A DNA stretch of 49,100 bases from NCBI GenBank assembly GCA_009377495.1, contig WHTZ01000046.1, positions 1 to 49,100 on the forward strand. The letters run 5' to 3'. Positions 33,950 to 43,400 of the stretch are shown here, in pieces. Made by a program: the position numbers and the translations under genes. Position 1 is the stretch's first letter. Each line of letters begins with the position of its first letter. The notes under the pieces are model-generated. The model had not been told where the DNA came from. It saw only the letters and a program-made list of their open reading frames with translations, and did not search any database. The DNA comes from Luteitalea sp. (GTDB lineage: Bacteria > Acidobacteriota > Vicinamibacteria > Vicinamibacterales > Vicinamibacteraceae).

Positions 33950-34936
33950 ATGCTGTTGGCGAGTGATCTGGGTGGCACCAAGACGGCAGTCGGGTTGTTC
34001 AAACGGACGAGCGGGCGACCCGAGCTGCTCGACACGCGGGAGTTCCCGACACTCGACTTCCCCGGCCTCTCGGCCATCCTCGTCAGCTTCTTGCAGACGA
34101 CCGGCACGCGGCCGAGCGAGATCGAGGCCGCATGTCTCGGCGTCGCCGGTCCCATCATCAAACAGGTCGTGCGCCTGAGCAACGTGCCGTGGCAGGTGGA
34201 CAGCCGCGAGGTGATCGCGACGACGGGCATTCGACGACTCTGGCTGCTGAACGACGTCGAAGCCATGGCCTACGCTGTATCGGCGCTCAAGCCGGAGGAG
34301 CTGCACACGCTCCAAACCGGCAGCTACAACCCAGACGGTAACATGTGCCTACTGACCGCGGGCACGGGGCTCGGACAAGCGATTCTCGTGCGTCATGAGG
34401 GGCGGCTGCTGCCGTGTCCCTCCGAGGGCGGCCATGCGGACTTCGCGGCCCGCACCCCGCGTGAGATCGAGCTACTTCAGAACCTGACCCGCCGGCATGG
34501 CCGCACCCACACCGAGCACATCGTCTCGGGTCCCGGTCTCGTGAACCTACTCCGGTTTACGAGCCAGGGGCACTCGTCATTGCTGAAGGGTCATGAAGGC
34601 GACAACGACGACCGCGAGCTGCCTGCAGCCATTACCAAACGCGGTCTGGAGGTATCCGACCCGCAGTGCGTTGAGGCGCTCCACCTCTTTCTGGGGATAT
34701 TCGGAGCCGCGGCCGGCAACTTCGCGCTGCAGTCGACAGCCACCGGCGGAGTCTTCCTCGGCGGTGGCATCCCACCCAAGATTCTCGACGCCTTCGAGCT
34801 GCCGCTGTTCCTCGAAGCGTTCCTACACAAGTCACCCATGGAGCACATGCTCGAGCAGATCCCGATTCACGTGATCCTCAATCGCCGCGCCGGCCTGCTC
34901 GGGGCGGCCGTCTATGCCGCGGCCATGACGCGGTAG
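33950..34936 (+). CDS. glk: glucokinase, proteobacterial Glk type
   Basis: The 328-residue cytoplasmic enzyme phosphorylates glucose with ATP. It shows the phosphate-binding start LASDLGGTKTAVGLF, the catalytic Asp in LLNDVEAMAYAV, the sugar-binding CPSEGGHADFA, SGPGLVNLLRF, and an adenosine-loop GGVFLGGGIPPKI. These match E. coli-type Glk (PF02685) rather than ROK glucokinases, as the ROK zinc CxCGxxGC motif is absent. It starts a plus-strand run with an ADOP permease 44 bp downstream. No ribosome site is visible before ATG 33950. Confidence 0.93.
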   Translation: MLLASDLGGTKTAVGLFKRTSGRPELLDTREFPTLDFPGLSAILVSFLQTTGTRPSEIEAACLGVAGPIIKQVVRLSNVPWQVDSREVIATTGIRRLWLLNDVEAMAYAVSALKPEELHTLQTGSYNPDGNMCLLTAGTGLGQAILVRHEGRLLPCPSEGGHADFAARTPREIELLQNLTRRHGRTHTEHIVSGPGLVNLLRFTSQGHSSLLKGHEGDNDDRELPAAITKRGLEVSDPQCVEALHLFLGIFGAAAGNFALQSTATGGVFLGGGIPPKILDAFELPLFLEAFLHKSPMEHMLEQIPIHVILNRRAGLLGAAVYAAAMTR

Positions 34937-34980
34937 GTTGAGCGCGAACCCCCACCCCCCTTCTCTCGTCCAACGGACCA

Positions 34981-37515
34981 ATGACTTCCTCGATGACCGA
35001 TCTTCGCCTTGCGGTGCGCGGGTTTGGCCGCAGCCCCCTCTTCTCGACAGTGGCGATTCTATCCCTGGCGCTGGGCATTGGCGCGAACACCGCGATCTTC
35101 ACCCTCCTGGACCAAATCCTGTTGCGCAAGCTGCCCGTGAAGGCGCCAGAGGAGCTGGTCATGCTGTATCAGCAGGGGTCTCACAACGGCAACAACATGG
35201 GAGCGCGGATGCACTCCTACCCCATCTATGAGGACTTCCAGAAGCGTGGCGAACCGTTGGCCGACCTGGCATGCCGCCGGCTGGTGCCCGCCTCGGTGAG
35301 CATCGACAACCGGACGGAGCGCGTGGAGGCCGAGATTGTCTCCGGAAACTTCTTCTCGATGCTGGGCGTCGGAGCGGCCGTGGGACGGGTCTTCAACGCC
35401 GAGGAGGACCATCAAGTGCGCGAGGGACACCCGGTCGTCGTCCTCGGCTACGACTATTGGGTGAGCCGCTTCGCCCGCGATCCAAGGGTCGTCGGTCAGA
35501 AGATCCTGGTCAACGACTCTCCGATGACGATCGTGGGCGTGTCGGCGGCGGGATTCGCCGGGATCGATCCGGCGCGGTCGCCGCAGATTCGCGTGCCCGT
35601 GCTCATGCAGCCTGTCATGACGCCGGAGTGGACCTGGTTCGACATGGAGGACCGCCGGACGCGTTGGGTCCAGGTCTTCGCGAGACTGAAGCCCGGCTAC
35701 ACCGCCAAATCGGCCCAACCGTCGCTGCAGGGACTGTTCACGCAGATTCGCGCGCACGAGATGACGCTGCCGGAAGCCAAGGACTGGTCGTCCTACATGC
35801 GCGCGCAGTTCATGAAGGGCACGCTGCAAATCGAGCCGGCGGCGACCGGATACTCGAGCCTCCGAAACGACTTCTCGACGGCGCTCGTCGTGTTGACGTG
35901 CATGGTAGGCCTGGTGCTGTTGATTGCGTGCGCGAACGTTGCGAACCTGCTGATTGCCAGATCCTTCATGCGACAGAAGGAGATTGCGGTGCGCCTGTCG
36001 CTCGGCGCGTCGCGAGGCCGGTTGGTTCGTCAGTTGCTCGTTGAAAGCCTGACGCTGTCGTTGGCGGGCGGCTTGGTGGGCCTCGCGCTCGCTGTCGGGC
36101 TGACGCGCGGTCTGCTCGCACTCATGCCGTCTGAGAACAATTCGCTCCTGATCGGGGCACAGCCAGATCTGCGCATTCTCGGCTTCACCTTCGGTCTGAC
36201 GTGCCTGACCGGTGTGATCTTCGGCCTCCTGCCTGCGCTACGCGCGAGCCGTCCAGACCTGTGGGCCACCCTGAAGGACACGGTCGGGTCCATCGCCGGA
36301 TCGGGTGGATCGCTCTTCCTGCGGAAGGGCCTCGTGGCCGCACAGGTTGCCCTCAGCTTCCTCCTGCTCTTCGGCGCCGGCTTGTTCGTGCGAAGCCTGC
36401 AGAATCTCGAGACGACCGATACGGGGGTGGGCCTGGACAATCTCGTGATGTTCCAGCTCGCGCCGGCCCTCAACGGGTATGACGGGCTGCGGACGGGTCG
36501 ATTCTACGAGTCACTGCTCGATCGCCTGCGGTCCGCTCCCGGCGTCCAGTCGGCGGCGCTGGCGAGCGTGCCGATCCTGAGCGGGACAGAGTGGGACAGC
36601 ACCATGTCCGTGGAGGGACATCAGGCCAAGGATGGCGAAGACATGCAGGCGTTCATGAACGCACTCTCGCCCGCCTACTTCGAGACGATGCAGATCCCCA
36701 TCTTGGCGGGTCGCGACTTCAACCGGTTGGACGTGCCTGCGGTGAAAGAGATCACGGAGGAAACGGTGAGGAACCAGCCCATGGTCGCCGTCGTGAACCG
36801 CCGCTTCGCCGAGCATTTCTTTCCCGGCAAGAGCGCGGTGGGGCGGCGTCTCGGGTGGGGCCAGGGTCCGGACACGAAGCTCACGATCGAGATCATCGGC
36901 GTGGTGGCCGACTCGCTTTATGAAGGTCCGCGTGAGGGTGTGCGACGGCAGGTGTTCATTCCGTTCTTTGGCCCGGGCAACGCGGCGGGTTACGTGCGGA
37001 CGAGGACGGCGTCTGCCGCGGCGTATAGCCTCGTGCGCAACGAGGTAAAGCGCCTGGATCCGTCAATGCCCGTGTACGAGATGAAGACGCTGCAAGCACG
37101 GCTGGACGAGACACTCCTCACCGACCGGCTGATCGCGCTGCTGTCGGCGGCGTTCGGTCTGCTCGCCACGGTGCTGGCGTCGGTCGGGCTCTACGGGGTG
37201 ATGGCCTTCGTCGTGGCGCGACGCAGGAAGGAACTGGGCATCCGGCTCGCGCTCGGCGCACAGCGAGCGCTGGTGATCTGGCTCGTGATGAAAGAGGTGC
37301 TGGTCTTGTTGGCGATCGGCTTGGGCGTGGGAATTCCAACCGCCATCGCGGCGGGGCGGTTCATCTCGACGCAGCTCTATGGCATTCAGCCCTACGACCC
37401 TCAGATAGCTGTTGCGACCTTGCTGTTGCTGACAGCGGTCTCGGCGGCCGCCGGCTTGATCCCTGCGCACCGGGCCAGCCGCATCGATCCAATCCAGGCG
37501 CTGCGCTACGAATAA
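34981..37515 (+). CDS. ADOP-family FtsX/MacB-like permease without N-terminal prefix
   Basis: This 844-residue permease begins almost directly with TM1 (LSLALGIGANTAIFTLLDQILL) after MTSSMTDLRLAVRGFGRSP. It lacks the soluble prefix of about 75 residues seen in the other three copies. The rest is standard: a MacB periplasmic core, IACANVANLLIARSFMRQKE with FtsX helices, a second core, and VGLYGVMAFVVARRRKELG, ending DPIQALRYE. A second in-frame ATG is at 34993. It is 44 bp downstream of glucokinase, but a functional link is not evident. No ATPase is adjacent, and no palindromic operator like those of the copies at 2.1, 5.0 and 7.2 kb is present. Confidence 0.93.
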   Translation: MTSSMTDLRLAVRGFGRSPLFSTVAILSLALGIGANTAIFTLLDQILLRKLPVKAPEELVMLYQQGSHNGNNMGARMHSYPIYEDFQKRGEPLADLACRRLVPASVSIDNRTERVEAEIVSGNFFSMLGVGAAVGRVFNAEEDHQVREGHPVVVLGYDYWVSRFARDPRVVGQKILVNDSPMTIVGVSAAGFAGIDPARSPQIRVPVLMQPVMTPEWTWFDMEDRRTRWVQVFARLKPGYTAKSAQPSLQGLFTQIRAHEMTLPEAKDWSSYMRAQFMKGTLQIEPAATGYSSLRNDFSTALVVLTCMVGLVLLIACANVANLLIARSFMRQKEIAVRLSLGASRGRLVRQLLVESLTLSLAGGLVGLALAVGLTRGLLALMPSENNSLLIGAQPDLRILGFTFGLTCLTGVIFGLLPALRASRPDLWATLKDTVGSIAGSGGSLFLRKGLVAAQVALSFLLLFGAGLFVRSLQNLETTDTGVGLDNLVMFQLAPALNGYDGLRTGRFYESLLDRLRSAPGVQSAALASVPILSGTEWDSTMSVEGHQAKDGEDMQAFMNALSPAYFETMQIPILAGRDFNRLDVPAVKEITEETVRNQPMVAVVNRRFAEHFFPGKSAVGRRLGWGQGPDTKLTIEIIGVVADSLYEGPREGVRRQVFIPFFGPGNAAGYVRTRTASAAAYSLVRNEVKRLDPSMPVYEMKTLQARLDETLLTDRLIALLSAAFGLLATVLASVGLYGVMAFVVARRRKELGIRLALGAQRALVIWLVMKEVLVLLAIGLGVGIPTAIAAGRFISTQLYGIQPYDPQIAVATLLLLTAVSAAAGLIPAHRASRIDPIQALRYE

Positions 37516-37546
37516 TAGCTCCTGTAAACACGGCGGTCAACACGGC

Positions 37547-37575
37547 TTGACGACGCTGATATTCTGATATATCTT
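37547..37575 (+). promoter_or_regulatory. promoter of the GntR regulator with repeated TGATAT
   Basis: TTGACG (37547-37552) and TATCTT (37570-37575) have a 17-bp spacer. The spacer and -10 region hold TGATATTC and TGATATAT in tandem (37557-37572), and GATATATC is itself palindromic (37566-37573). An autoregulatory site for the GntR protein encoded 18 bp downstream is likely but not proven. Confidence 0.5.
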
Positions 37576-37593
37576 GCGCGGCAGCCTACTGGA

Positions 37594-38283
37594 TTGGATA
37601 CGGAAGACGTACGGCCGGAATCGATCGCCGATAAGGTTTATCGGCTCCTGAGGCGCGACATCGCCGCCGGGCGGTTTCGTCCTGGCGAGCGAATTGTCGA
37701 GAAGCTGCTGATCGCGCGGTTGCGGATCAGCCGCACGCCGATTCGCGAAGCGCTGCTGCGGCTCGAGAGCGAAGGCGTCGTCATCTGCAACAGCCGGCGC
37801 AGCTACAACGTCCGGCTGCTCACCGCCCACGACGTCAGGGAGGTCTACGAAACCCTCGGCATCCTCGAAGGCGCGGCCGTGAGTCAGATCGCCTCTCTGA
37901 TCGATGACGAGGATCTGAGCGAGCTGAGGCGCCTCAATGCGAAGATGCGGGCCGCCGCCAAGGAGGGCGACCTGCAGGCGTTCGGCGTGTGGAACCGCGA
38001 GTTTCATGACGTCCTGCTCTCGAAGCTGGAGAACCGCACACTGCGCGAAGTCTGCGATATCGTCCGGGGGCGTCTCTACACCTTTCCGGTTCGGCGCCAT
38101 TCGATTCCAGAATGTCTGAAGAAGTCCGTCACGGAGCATCGCGAGATCATCCGCTTGGCGATCGCGAAGGACGGCGAGGCGCTCGGTGCCTACTTCCGTG
38201 ACGTCCACTGGAGCTACGAGCGCAATCGGCGCTACATTGACGATGCATTCGATGCGGCCGGCGAGGCGGCACTGCATCTTTGA
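37594..38283 (+). CDS. GntR-family regulator, FadR/FCD subfamily
   Basis: The 229-residue protein has an N-terminal winged helix (about 8-75) with IVEKLLIARLRISRTPIREA (split here: recognition helix ISRTPIREALLRLESEGVV), and an all-helical FCD ligand-binding domain (about 85-220) with conserved Asp/His metal residues in EFHDVLL and TEHREIIRLAI. Such regulators sense organic acids or sugar derivatives. The only plausible start is TTG 37594. It lies 29 bp before the TonB-dependent receptor on the same strand; regulator-receptor pairs of this sort suggest control of that receptor by its imported nutrient. Confidence 0.9.
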   Translation: MDTEDVRPESIADKVYRLLRRDIAAGRFRPGERIVEKLLIARLRISRTPIREALLRLESEGVVICNSRRSYNVRLLTAHDVREVYETLGILEGAAVSQIASLIDDEDLSELRRLNAKMRAAAKEGDLQAFGVWNREFHDVLLSKLENRTLREVCDIVRGRLYTFPVRRHSIPECLKKSVTEHREIIRLAIAKDGEALGAYFRDVHWSYERNRRYIDDAFDAAGEAALHL

Positions 38284-38312
38284 TTTGTTTTGGGGGGGGA
38301 GGATCACCAGTC

Positions 38313-41300
38313 ATGACCAAGCGATCCCTTATCGTTCTCTGTGCGGTGACGACGTGTGCAGTGCTGCTGGGTCCGGCAGTGCGCGCGTGGGCGCAGGGCA
38401 CCACCTCGCGCGTCAGCGGTTCTGTGAGCGACAGCAGCGGTGGGTCCATTCCGGGCGCCACCGTCACGCTCACCAACGAGTCCACCGCTGTTGCCTTCAC
38501 GACCGTGACGTCCAACACGGGTGTCTATGTGTTCGAAGCTGTCGGCGTGGGCACGTACACCGTGAAGGTTGAGCTCGACGGCTTCAAGACGTTCGTCGCC
38601 ACGGAGAACGTCGTCAGCCTCGGTCAGACGACAACGGTGAACGCTGTACTCGAAGCGGGCGATCTCGTAGAGACCGTCGAGGTCACGGCAACCGCGCCAG
38701 CGGTTCAGGTGAGCGATTCGGGCAACTACGGCTCGGTCATCGACCAACGGTCGGTCGAGTCGCTGCCGATCATTGCTGGCCGCGGCCGCAATCCCCTCGC
38801 ACTCGTCCTCACGCAGCCTGGCGTGGTGTCCGGCGCGAACACGGGCGGCGGCACCCACGTACATGGTGCACGCGACCGCGCCTGGAACTTTACGCTCGAC
38901 GGCATCGACACGAACGAGTCGAGCGCCGGTGGCAGCAACTTCTCGCCGCTGCGCACGAATCCGGACGCGATTACCGAGTTCAAGGTCCTGACCGGCAACT
39001 TCACGGCGGAGTACGGGCGCAACAGCGGCGGCCAGGTGGCCATGACCTCCCGATCGGGAACCAACGAGTTCCACGGCACCGGCTTTTATTTCGCGCGACG
39101 GCCGCAGTTCAACGCCAACGAGTGGGAGAACAACTTCAACGAGCTGCCCAAGGCGGAAGAACGGCTCGACATCAGCGGGTTCAGCATTGGCGGGCCCATC
39201 CGCCGCAGCAAGACGTTTTTCTTCGGCAACTTGCAGATCCTCCGCGGTCAACAGCAGCACACGCTGACGCGCACGGTGTACACGGAGGACGCCCGCCAAG
39301 GAATCTGGCGGTATGCGCCAGGGGACAGGAACCGACCTGCCGGGGTCGACGGGGCCTCGGTCGATGCGCAAGGCAATCCCATCGTGCCTGTCAACAGCTA
39401 TAACATTGCGGCGAACGATCCAGGCGGCATTGGTCTCGACCCGGAGATTCAAGCGCTGATCGGCGAAACGCCCTTACCGAACGACTTCTCGACCACCGGC
39501 GATGGGCTGAATCGGGCTGGGTACACGTGGAACCCGATCGAAAGCGAGGAACAGCACGACGTGCTGCTGCGCGTCGACCAGGTGCTCGGCGCGAAGCACT
39601 ACGCGTTTGGCCGCGTGGCCTGGGGTCAACAGAACACGCTTTGCGATCAGGTCAATGGCGGCACGGCGCCGTTCCCTGGTGTCTCGTGTCTGGTCGATAC
39701 AGAGCGTATGCCATTGAACGTTGCCACGAGCTGGCGCTGGAACCCGGTCGGGAGCGTCGTCAACGAGCTCGTGGTCGGCGGCAATCACTTCACATTCGAC
39801 TTCGTCACACCGGAAGCGCAGCCCGGGCTGACCGAGCTGTCGTTCGGTGACCTCACGCTCCCGCACAGCTTCGCGATCGGGAATTTGCGGACCATCAATA
39901 CCTATCAGATCGTCAACAACACGACGTATGTCCGCGGCGCGCACACGTTCAAGGGTGGCCTGAACTTCCGGTACCAGCAGCACAAGGACATCCGCGGTTC
40001 CGTCGGTACGACGAACGTCAACGCGATTGTGAATTTCGATGATGACGTCAATACGGTTGATCCCGCGGTGTTCGGCCTACCATCCGACATCGAGGTGGAG
40101 AACGACCTGCCAGACCTTCAAGATTCCGTCAACTTCCTGCTCGGCCGTGTGGGCACGGTCTCGCAGGGTTTCGTCCAACAGGGGGACGGCTACGCCCCAG
40201 GCGGCACACCCTTCGAGTTCGATGCACGTTTCCCGGAGCTCGATTTCTACATCCAAGACAACTGGAAGCTTCGGCCCAACATCACTATCGACGCCGGTTT
40301 GCGTTGGGAGCTCAAGATGGCACCCAGCAACCCCGAGAATCTGATCCTCCGGCCGAACCAACGCGTCGCCGTGGGCGAAGCTCCCAGCAACACCCTGACC
40401 TGGGTTCAGGAACCGCTGTACGACGATGACATCAACAACATCGCGCCGTCGGTTGGCGTTGCGTGGGATCCACAGAGTGACGGCAAGAGCGTCGTCCGTG
40501 GAAACTACCGCATGGCCTACGATCGGATCAACACGTTCCTCCTCTCCTCGGTGATCTTCCAGAGCATTCCTGGCATCACGCGGACGGAGACGAACACGGT
40601 GTTCGGTCAGAACGGTGGGCGGCTGCCGAATGTTCCGACCCTGCAGCCGAGCGGAAACCCTGAGGACTTCGTGACACCGCCACCGGTCAGCAACAGCAGC
40701 ATCCACGTCATGGATACGGCGTTCGAGTCGCCGTTGACCCACGGCTGGGCCGTCAGCTACCAGCGCGAGCTGTGGAGCAAGTCGGTGCTCGAGGTCGCGT
40801 ACATTGGCCGCCGCGGACAGAACCTGTTTGGCGCGTACAACGTCAACCAGGCGAACATTCAGGAGAACGGCTTCCTCGACGCGTTCAACACGGTTCAAGC
40901 AGGCGGTCAGAGCGCGTTGATCAATCAGTTGATGGGCGTCGACTCGCGTCTCGAGCCTGGTCAGACTGGCTCGGATCTCATGCGAGAGCTGTTCCCGTCC
41001 GAGCTCGCTCAAAGCTCCGTGGCCGCCGTTGCTGATTCGCTGGCGGAGCGGGTACAGGATGATCAGACGCTGTCCGAGCTGGCTGGCCTCGGGTCATCTT
41101 TCTTCTACCCATATCCGCAGTTTCTCGGCGGCATGAACGTGATTGACTCGAACGATCGCTCCACGTACCACGCACTCGAGGTTACCTGGCAGCGGCGGTT
41201 TGGCAGCGGCTTCGGGTATCTCCTCGGCTACACGTTGTCACAGTCGAAGGACACGCGCTCGTTCGACCCGGCCTTCACACGAGTGTCGACGGGGAGCAAC

Positions 41301-41939
41301 CAGTCGGCTTCCAGCACGCCGTTCGACATCAACGACAGAGAGCTGAACTTCGCGCCCTCCGACTTCGACCGTAGGCACGTCTTTCAAGGCAGCTTCGTCA
41401 CAGAGCTCCCGTTCGGCCGCGGCAAGCCCTTCGGGGGCGATGCCGGCCCGACTCTCGACGCGATCATCGGCGGCTGGCAGCTCGCGGGCGTCCTCCGCTA
41501 CTACACCGGCCGGCCATTCACGGTCTACAGCGGCGCGAACACACTCTCCAACGTGGTGCAAACACCCGCCAGTTGCGCTGGTTGCAGTGGCAGCGCAGGT
41601 AGCGTGTTCCCGGAGGAGGATGACATCCTTTGGTACTTCAACGACGACGAACGCGCAGCGTTCAGCCGTCCGGACGCCGGCGCCTTCAGTGACGTTGGCC
41701 GGAACTTCTTCCGCTCACCGGGCTCGTTCAACGCAGACCTGTCGGTGACGAAGCGGTTCTCGCTATTCGGCACGCACGCGGTCGAGTACCGGCTGGACAT
41801 CACGAACTTGACGAACACACCGACGTTCTCTCTCCCGACGAGCGCAGCAGTTACGACAAATTCGAACTTTGGCCGAATCTTCGACAACGTGATCAGCTCG
41901 TCGCGGAAGATCCAGATGGGCCTCAAGTACACTTTCTAG
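38313..41939 (+). CDS. Oar-like TonB-dependent receptor with carboxypeptidase-regulatory domain
   Basis: The 1208-residue outer-membrane protein begins with a signal peptide (MTKRSLIVLCAVTTCAV...), cleaved near AWAQG. Residues about 30-115 form a carboxypeptidase-regulatory-like beta domain (GSVSDSSGGSIPGATVTLTN). The plug follows to about 250 (VETVEVTATAPAVQV, the conserved FTLDGIDTNE and EFKVLTGNFTAEYGR), then a large beta-barrel ending LKYTF with a terminal aromatic. The class, related to myxobacterial Oar and SusC-like proteins, is greatly expanded in Vicinamibacteria; substrates are mostly unknown. The start ATG 38313 has GGAGG 10 nt upstream. The upstream GntR gene probably controls it. 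No SusD-like partner is present. Confidence 0.93.
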   Translation: MTKRSLIVLCAVTTCAVLLGPAVRAWAQGTTSRVSGSVSDSSGGSIPGATVTLTNESTAVAFTTVTSNTGVYVFEAVGVGTYTVKVELDGFKTFVATENVVSLGQTTTVNAVLEAGDLVETVEVTATAPAVQVSDSGNYGSVIDQRSVESLPIIAGRGRNPLALVLTQPGVVSGANTGGGTHVHGARDRAWNFTLDGIDTNESSAGGSNFSPLRTNPDAITEFKVLTGNFTAEYGRNSGGQVAMTSRSGTNEFHGTGFYFARRPQFNANEWENNFNELPKAEERLDISGFSIGGPIRRSKTFFFGNLQILRGQQQHTLTRTVYTEDARQGIWRYAPGDRNRPAGVDGASVDAQGNPIVPVNSYNIAANDPGGIGLDPEIQALIGETPLPNDFSTTGDGLNRAGYTWNPIESEEQHDVLLRVDQVLGAKHYAFGRVAWGQQNTLCDQVNGGTAPFPGVSCLVDTERMPLNVATSWRWNPVGSVVNELVVGGNHFTFDFVTPEAQPGLTELSFGDLTLPHSFAIGNLRTINTYQIVNNTTYVRGAHTFKGGLNFRYQQHKDIRGSVGTTNVNAIVNFDDDVNTVDPAVFGLPSDIEVENDLPDLQDSVNFLLGRVGTVSQGFVQQGDGYAPGGTPFEFDARFPELDFYIQDNWKLRPNITIDAGLRWELKMAPSNPENLILRPNQRVAVGEAPSNTLTWVQEPLYDDDINNIAPSVGVAWDPQSDGKSVVRGNYRMAYDRINTFLLSSVIFQSIPGITRTETNTVFGQNGGRLPNVPTLQPSGNPEDFVTPPPVSNSSIHVMDTAFESPLTHGWAVSYQRELWSKSVLEVAYIGRRGQNLFGAYNVNQANIQENGFLDAFNTVQAGGQSALINQLMGVDSRLEPGQTGSDLMRELFPSELAQSSVAAVADSLAERVQDDQTLSELAGLGSSFFYPYPQFLGGMNVIDSNDRSTYHALEVTWQRRFGSGFGYLLGYTLSQSKDTRSFDPAFTRVSTGSNQSASSTPFDINDRELNFAPSDFDRRHVFQGSFVTELPFGRGKPFGGDAGPTLDAIIGGWQLAGVLRYYTGRPFTVYSGANTLSNVVQTPASCAGCSGSAGSVFPEEDDILWYFNDDERAAFSRPDAGAFSDVGRNFFRSPGSFNADLSVTKRFSLFGTHAVEYRLDITNLTNTPTFSLPTSAAVTTNSNFGRIFDNVISSSRKIQMGLKYTF

Positions 41940-42051
41940 GGGCCAGGGGCGAGGTCCCAGGGCTGTCTCAGGCTCCAGGTACGAGTTGCCCAGGGGTCAG
42001 GGCGGGTGCTTGGACCTCAATTGAGCAATGCTGTTCATTCAGCGCCCCTAG

Positions 42052-42076
42052 CGCCCGACCTTTTTTAGGTCGGGCG
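42052..42076. repeat. palindrome CGCCCGACCT-TTTTT-AGGTCGGGCG at the end of the sigma factor gene
   Basis: Perfect 10-bp arms surround five Ts. It lies between the TonB receptor and the convergent sigma factor gene, and its left-hand part encodes the sigma factor's last residues (RPT) and TAA stop (42065-42067). A related form with a TTTA loop is at 7271-7288. It could work as a terminator hairpin. Confidence 0.8.
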
Positions 42077-43333
42077 GCTCGGTAAGCGGTCACGGTGAAC
42101 CGCGAGGCGCCGCTCATAGAAACGCCGCTCTGCCGCGTTCTGCGCGAGCGACCGCGCAGTCTGATATGCCTCGATTGCCTCCGCTTTTCGGCCGAGGTGT
42201 GCCAACAGCGCCCCACGAGAGGCGGGCAGCAGGTGATAACCCTTGAGCACGCCCCGGGATTCCAGACCATCGAGAATGCGGAGGCCATGCTCGGCGCCCT
42301 CTGCCATGGCAATTGCGACAGCCCGATTGAGCTCAATGACCGGTGACGGCTCGACCCGCAGCAGCAGACCGTACAGCGCTGCGATCTGACGCCAGTCCGT
42401 GGCTTCCCAGCACTGCGCCTCCGCATGTATTGCGGCGATCGCAGCTTGCAGCGCGTATGTGCCCGGCAAGGGACCCTTGCGCTGCCTGATCGCAGCCTCG
42501 ACCAGCTCCACACCGTCACGAATCTGTGCACGATCCCAGGAGGCGCGATCCTGCTCTTCCAGCAGCACCGGCTCTCCATCAGGGTTCACGCGTGCGTCGC
42601 GCCGCGCATCGTGCAGGAGCATCAACGCCAGCAAACCGAGTGCCTCGCCCTCGTTGGGCAAAAGCTCGACGAGCAGTCGCCCGAGACGAATCGCCTCGAC
42701 ACACAGCTCTGGCCGGACGAGGGCCTCGCCGCGCGTTGGTGCATACCCTTCGTTGAACACGAGGTAGACAACCCGAAGCACGGCGCCAAGACGTCGGCTC
42801 AGCTCCGACTCTGGCGGCACCTCGTATGGAATGCGCGCGTCGCGGATCTTCCGTTGCGCTCGCACCAGCCGCTGCGCCATGGTCCGCACAGGGACGAGGA
42901 AGCCACGGGCGATCTCCTCCGTCGTCAGGTCACAAAGCGTCCGGAGCGTCAGCGCGATGCGAGCGTCTTCGGCTATCGCCGGGTGGCAACACGTGAAGAT
43001 GAGGCGCAGGCGATCGTCGGGGAACGGCGCGTCTCGGTCCGGCGGCTCGTCCTGAGGCGGCGCCGGGTCGGCTAAATTCTCGAAATCGGCCGGCGGCTCG
43101 ATAAAGCGCGCGTGACGCCTGAGCGCATCGATAGCCTTGTGCCGGGCGGTCGAGACCAGCCAAGCCTGCGGGTTGGCCGGAACGCCGTCGCGCGGCCAAC
43201 GCACCAACGCGACGGCGCACGCCTCCTGAAGGGCTTCTTGCGCCAACTCGAAATCGCCCACGAGACGAATCAGCGTCGCGAGCATCCGTCCGGCATCGTC
43301 GGAGAACAGCCGCTCGAGCTGCGCGCGGACCAT
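42065..43333 (-). CDS. ECF42-type RNA polymerase sigma factor with C-terminal helical extension
   Basis: The 422-residue protein has sigma region 2 (about 8-75: DFELAQEALQEACAVALVRW, NPQAWLVSTARHKAIDALRR) and region 4 (about 105-175: LRTLCDLTTEEIARGFLVP, TMAQRLVRAQRKI). From about 180 there is a long TPR-like domain beginning RLGAVLRVVYLVFNEGYAP. This layout and the adjacent DGPF/YCII gene define the ECF42 group. There is no anti-sigma gene, so the extension probably regulates activity. I start at ATG 43333; the frame is open 14 codons further, but that reads the G-rich tract at 43345-43385. The final residues and stop come from the palindrome 42052-42076. Confidence 0.93.
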   Translation of the reverse strand: MVRAQLERLFSDDAGRMLATLIRLVGDFELAQEALQEACAVALVRWPRDGVPANPQAWLVSTARHKAIDALRRHARFIEPPADFENLADPAPPQDEPPDRDAPFPDDRLRLIFTCCHPAIAEDARIALTLRTLCDLTTEEIARGFLVPVRTMAQRLVRAQRKIRDARIPYEVPPESELSRRLGAVLRVVYLVFNEGYAPTRGEALVRPELCVEAIRLGRLLVELLPNEGEALGLLALMLLHDARRDARVNPDGEPVLLEEQDRASWDRAQIRDGVELVEAAIRQRKGPLPGTYALQAAIAAIHAEAQCWEATDWRQIAALYGLLLRVEPSPVIELNRAVAIAMAEGAEHGLRILDGLESRGVLKGYHLLPASRGALLAHLGRKAEAIEAYQTARSLAQNAAERRFYERRLAVHRDRLPSRPT

Positions 43334-43344
43334 GCAGGCATCGT

Positions 43345-43385
43345 AGGGGGAAAGGGGGAAAGGGGAAAGGGGCAAAGGGAAGGGC
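43345..43385. repeat. tandem G-rich 7-8-mers between the sigma factor and DGPF genes
   Basis: AGGGGGAA, AGGGGGAA, AGGGGAA, AGGGGCAA and AGGGAAGGG follow in tandem. The tract is the leader of the sigma factor gene and ends 16 bp before the stop of the DGPF gene. Like the tracts at 19141, 22594 and 47780, the unit is a run of Gs with an AA or TCA spacer. Confidence 0.8.
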
Positions 43386-43400
43386 CTTTACCCCTCGGTC

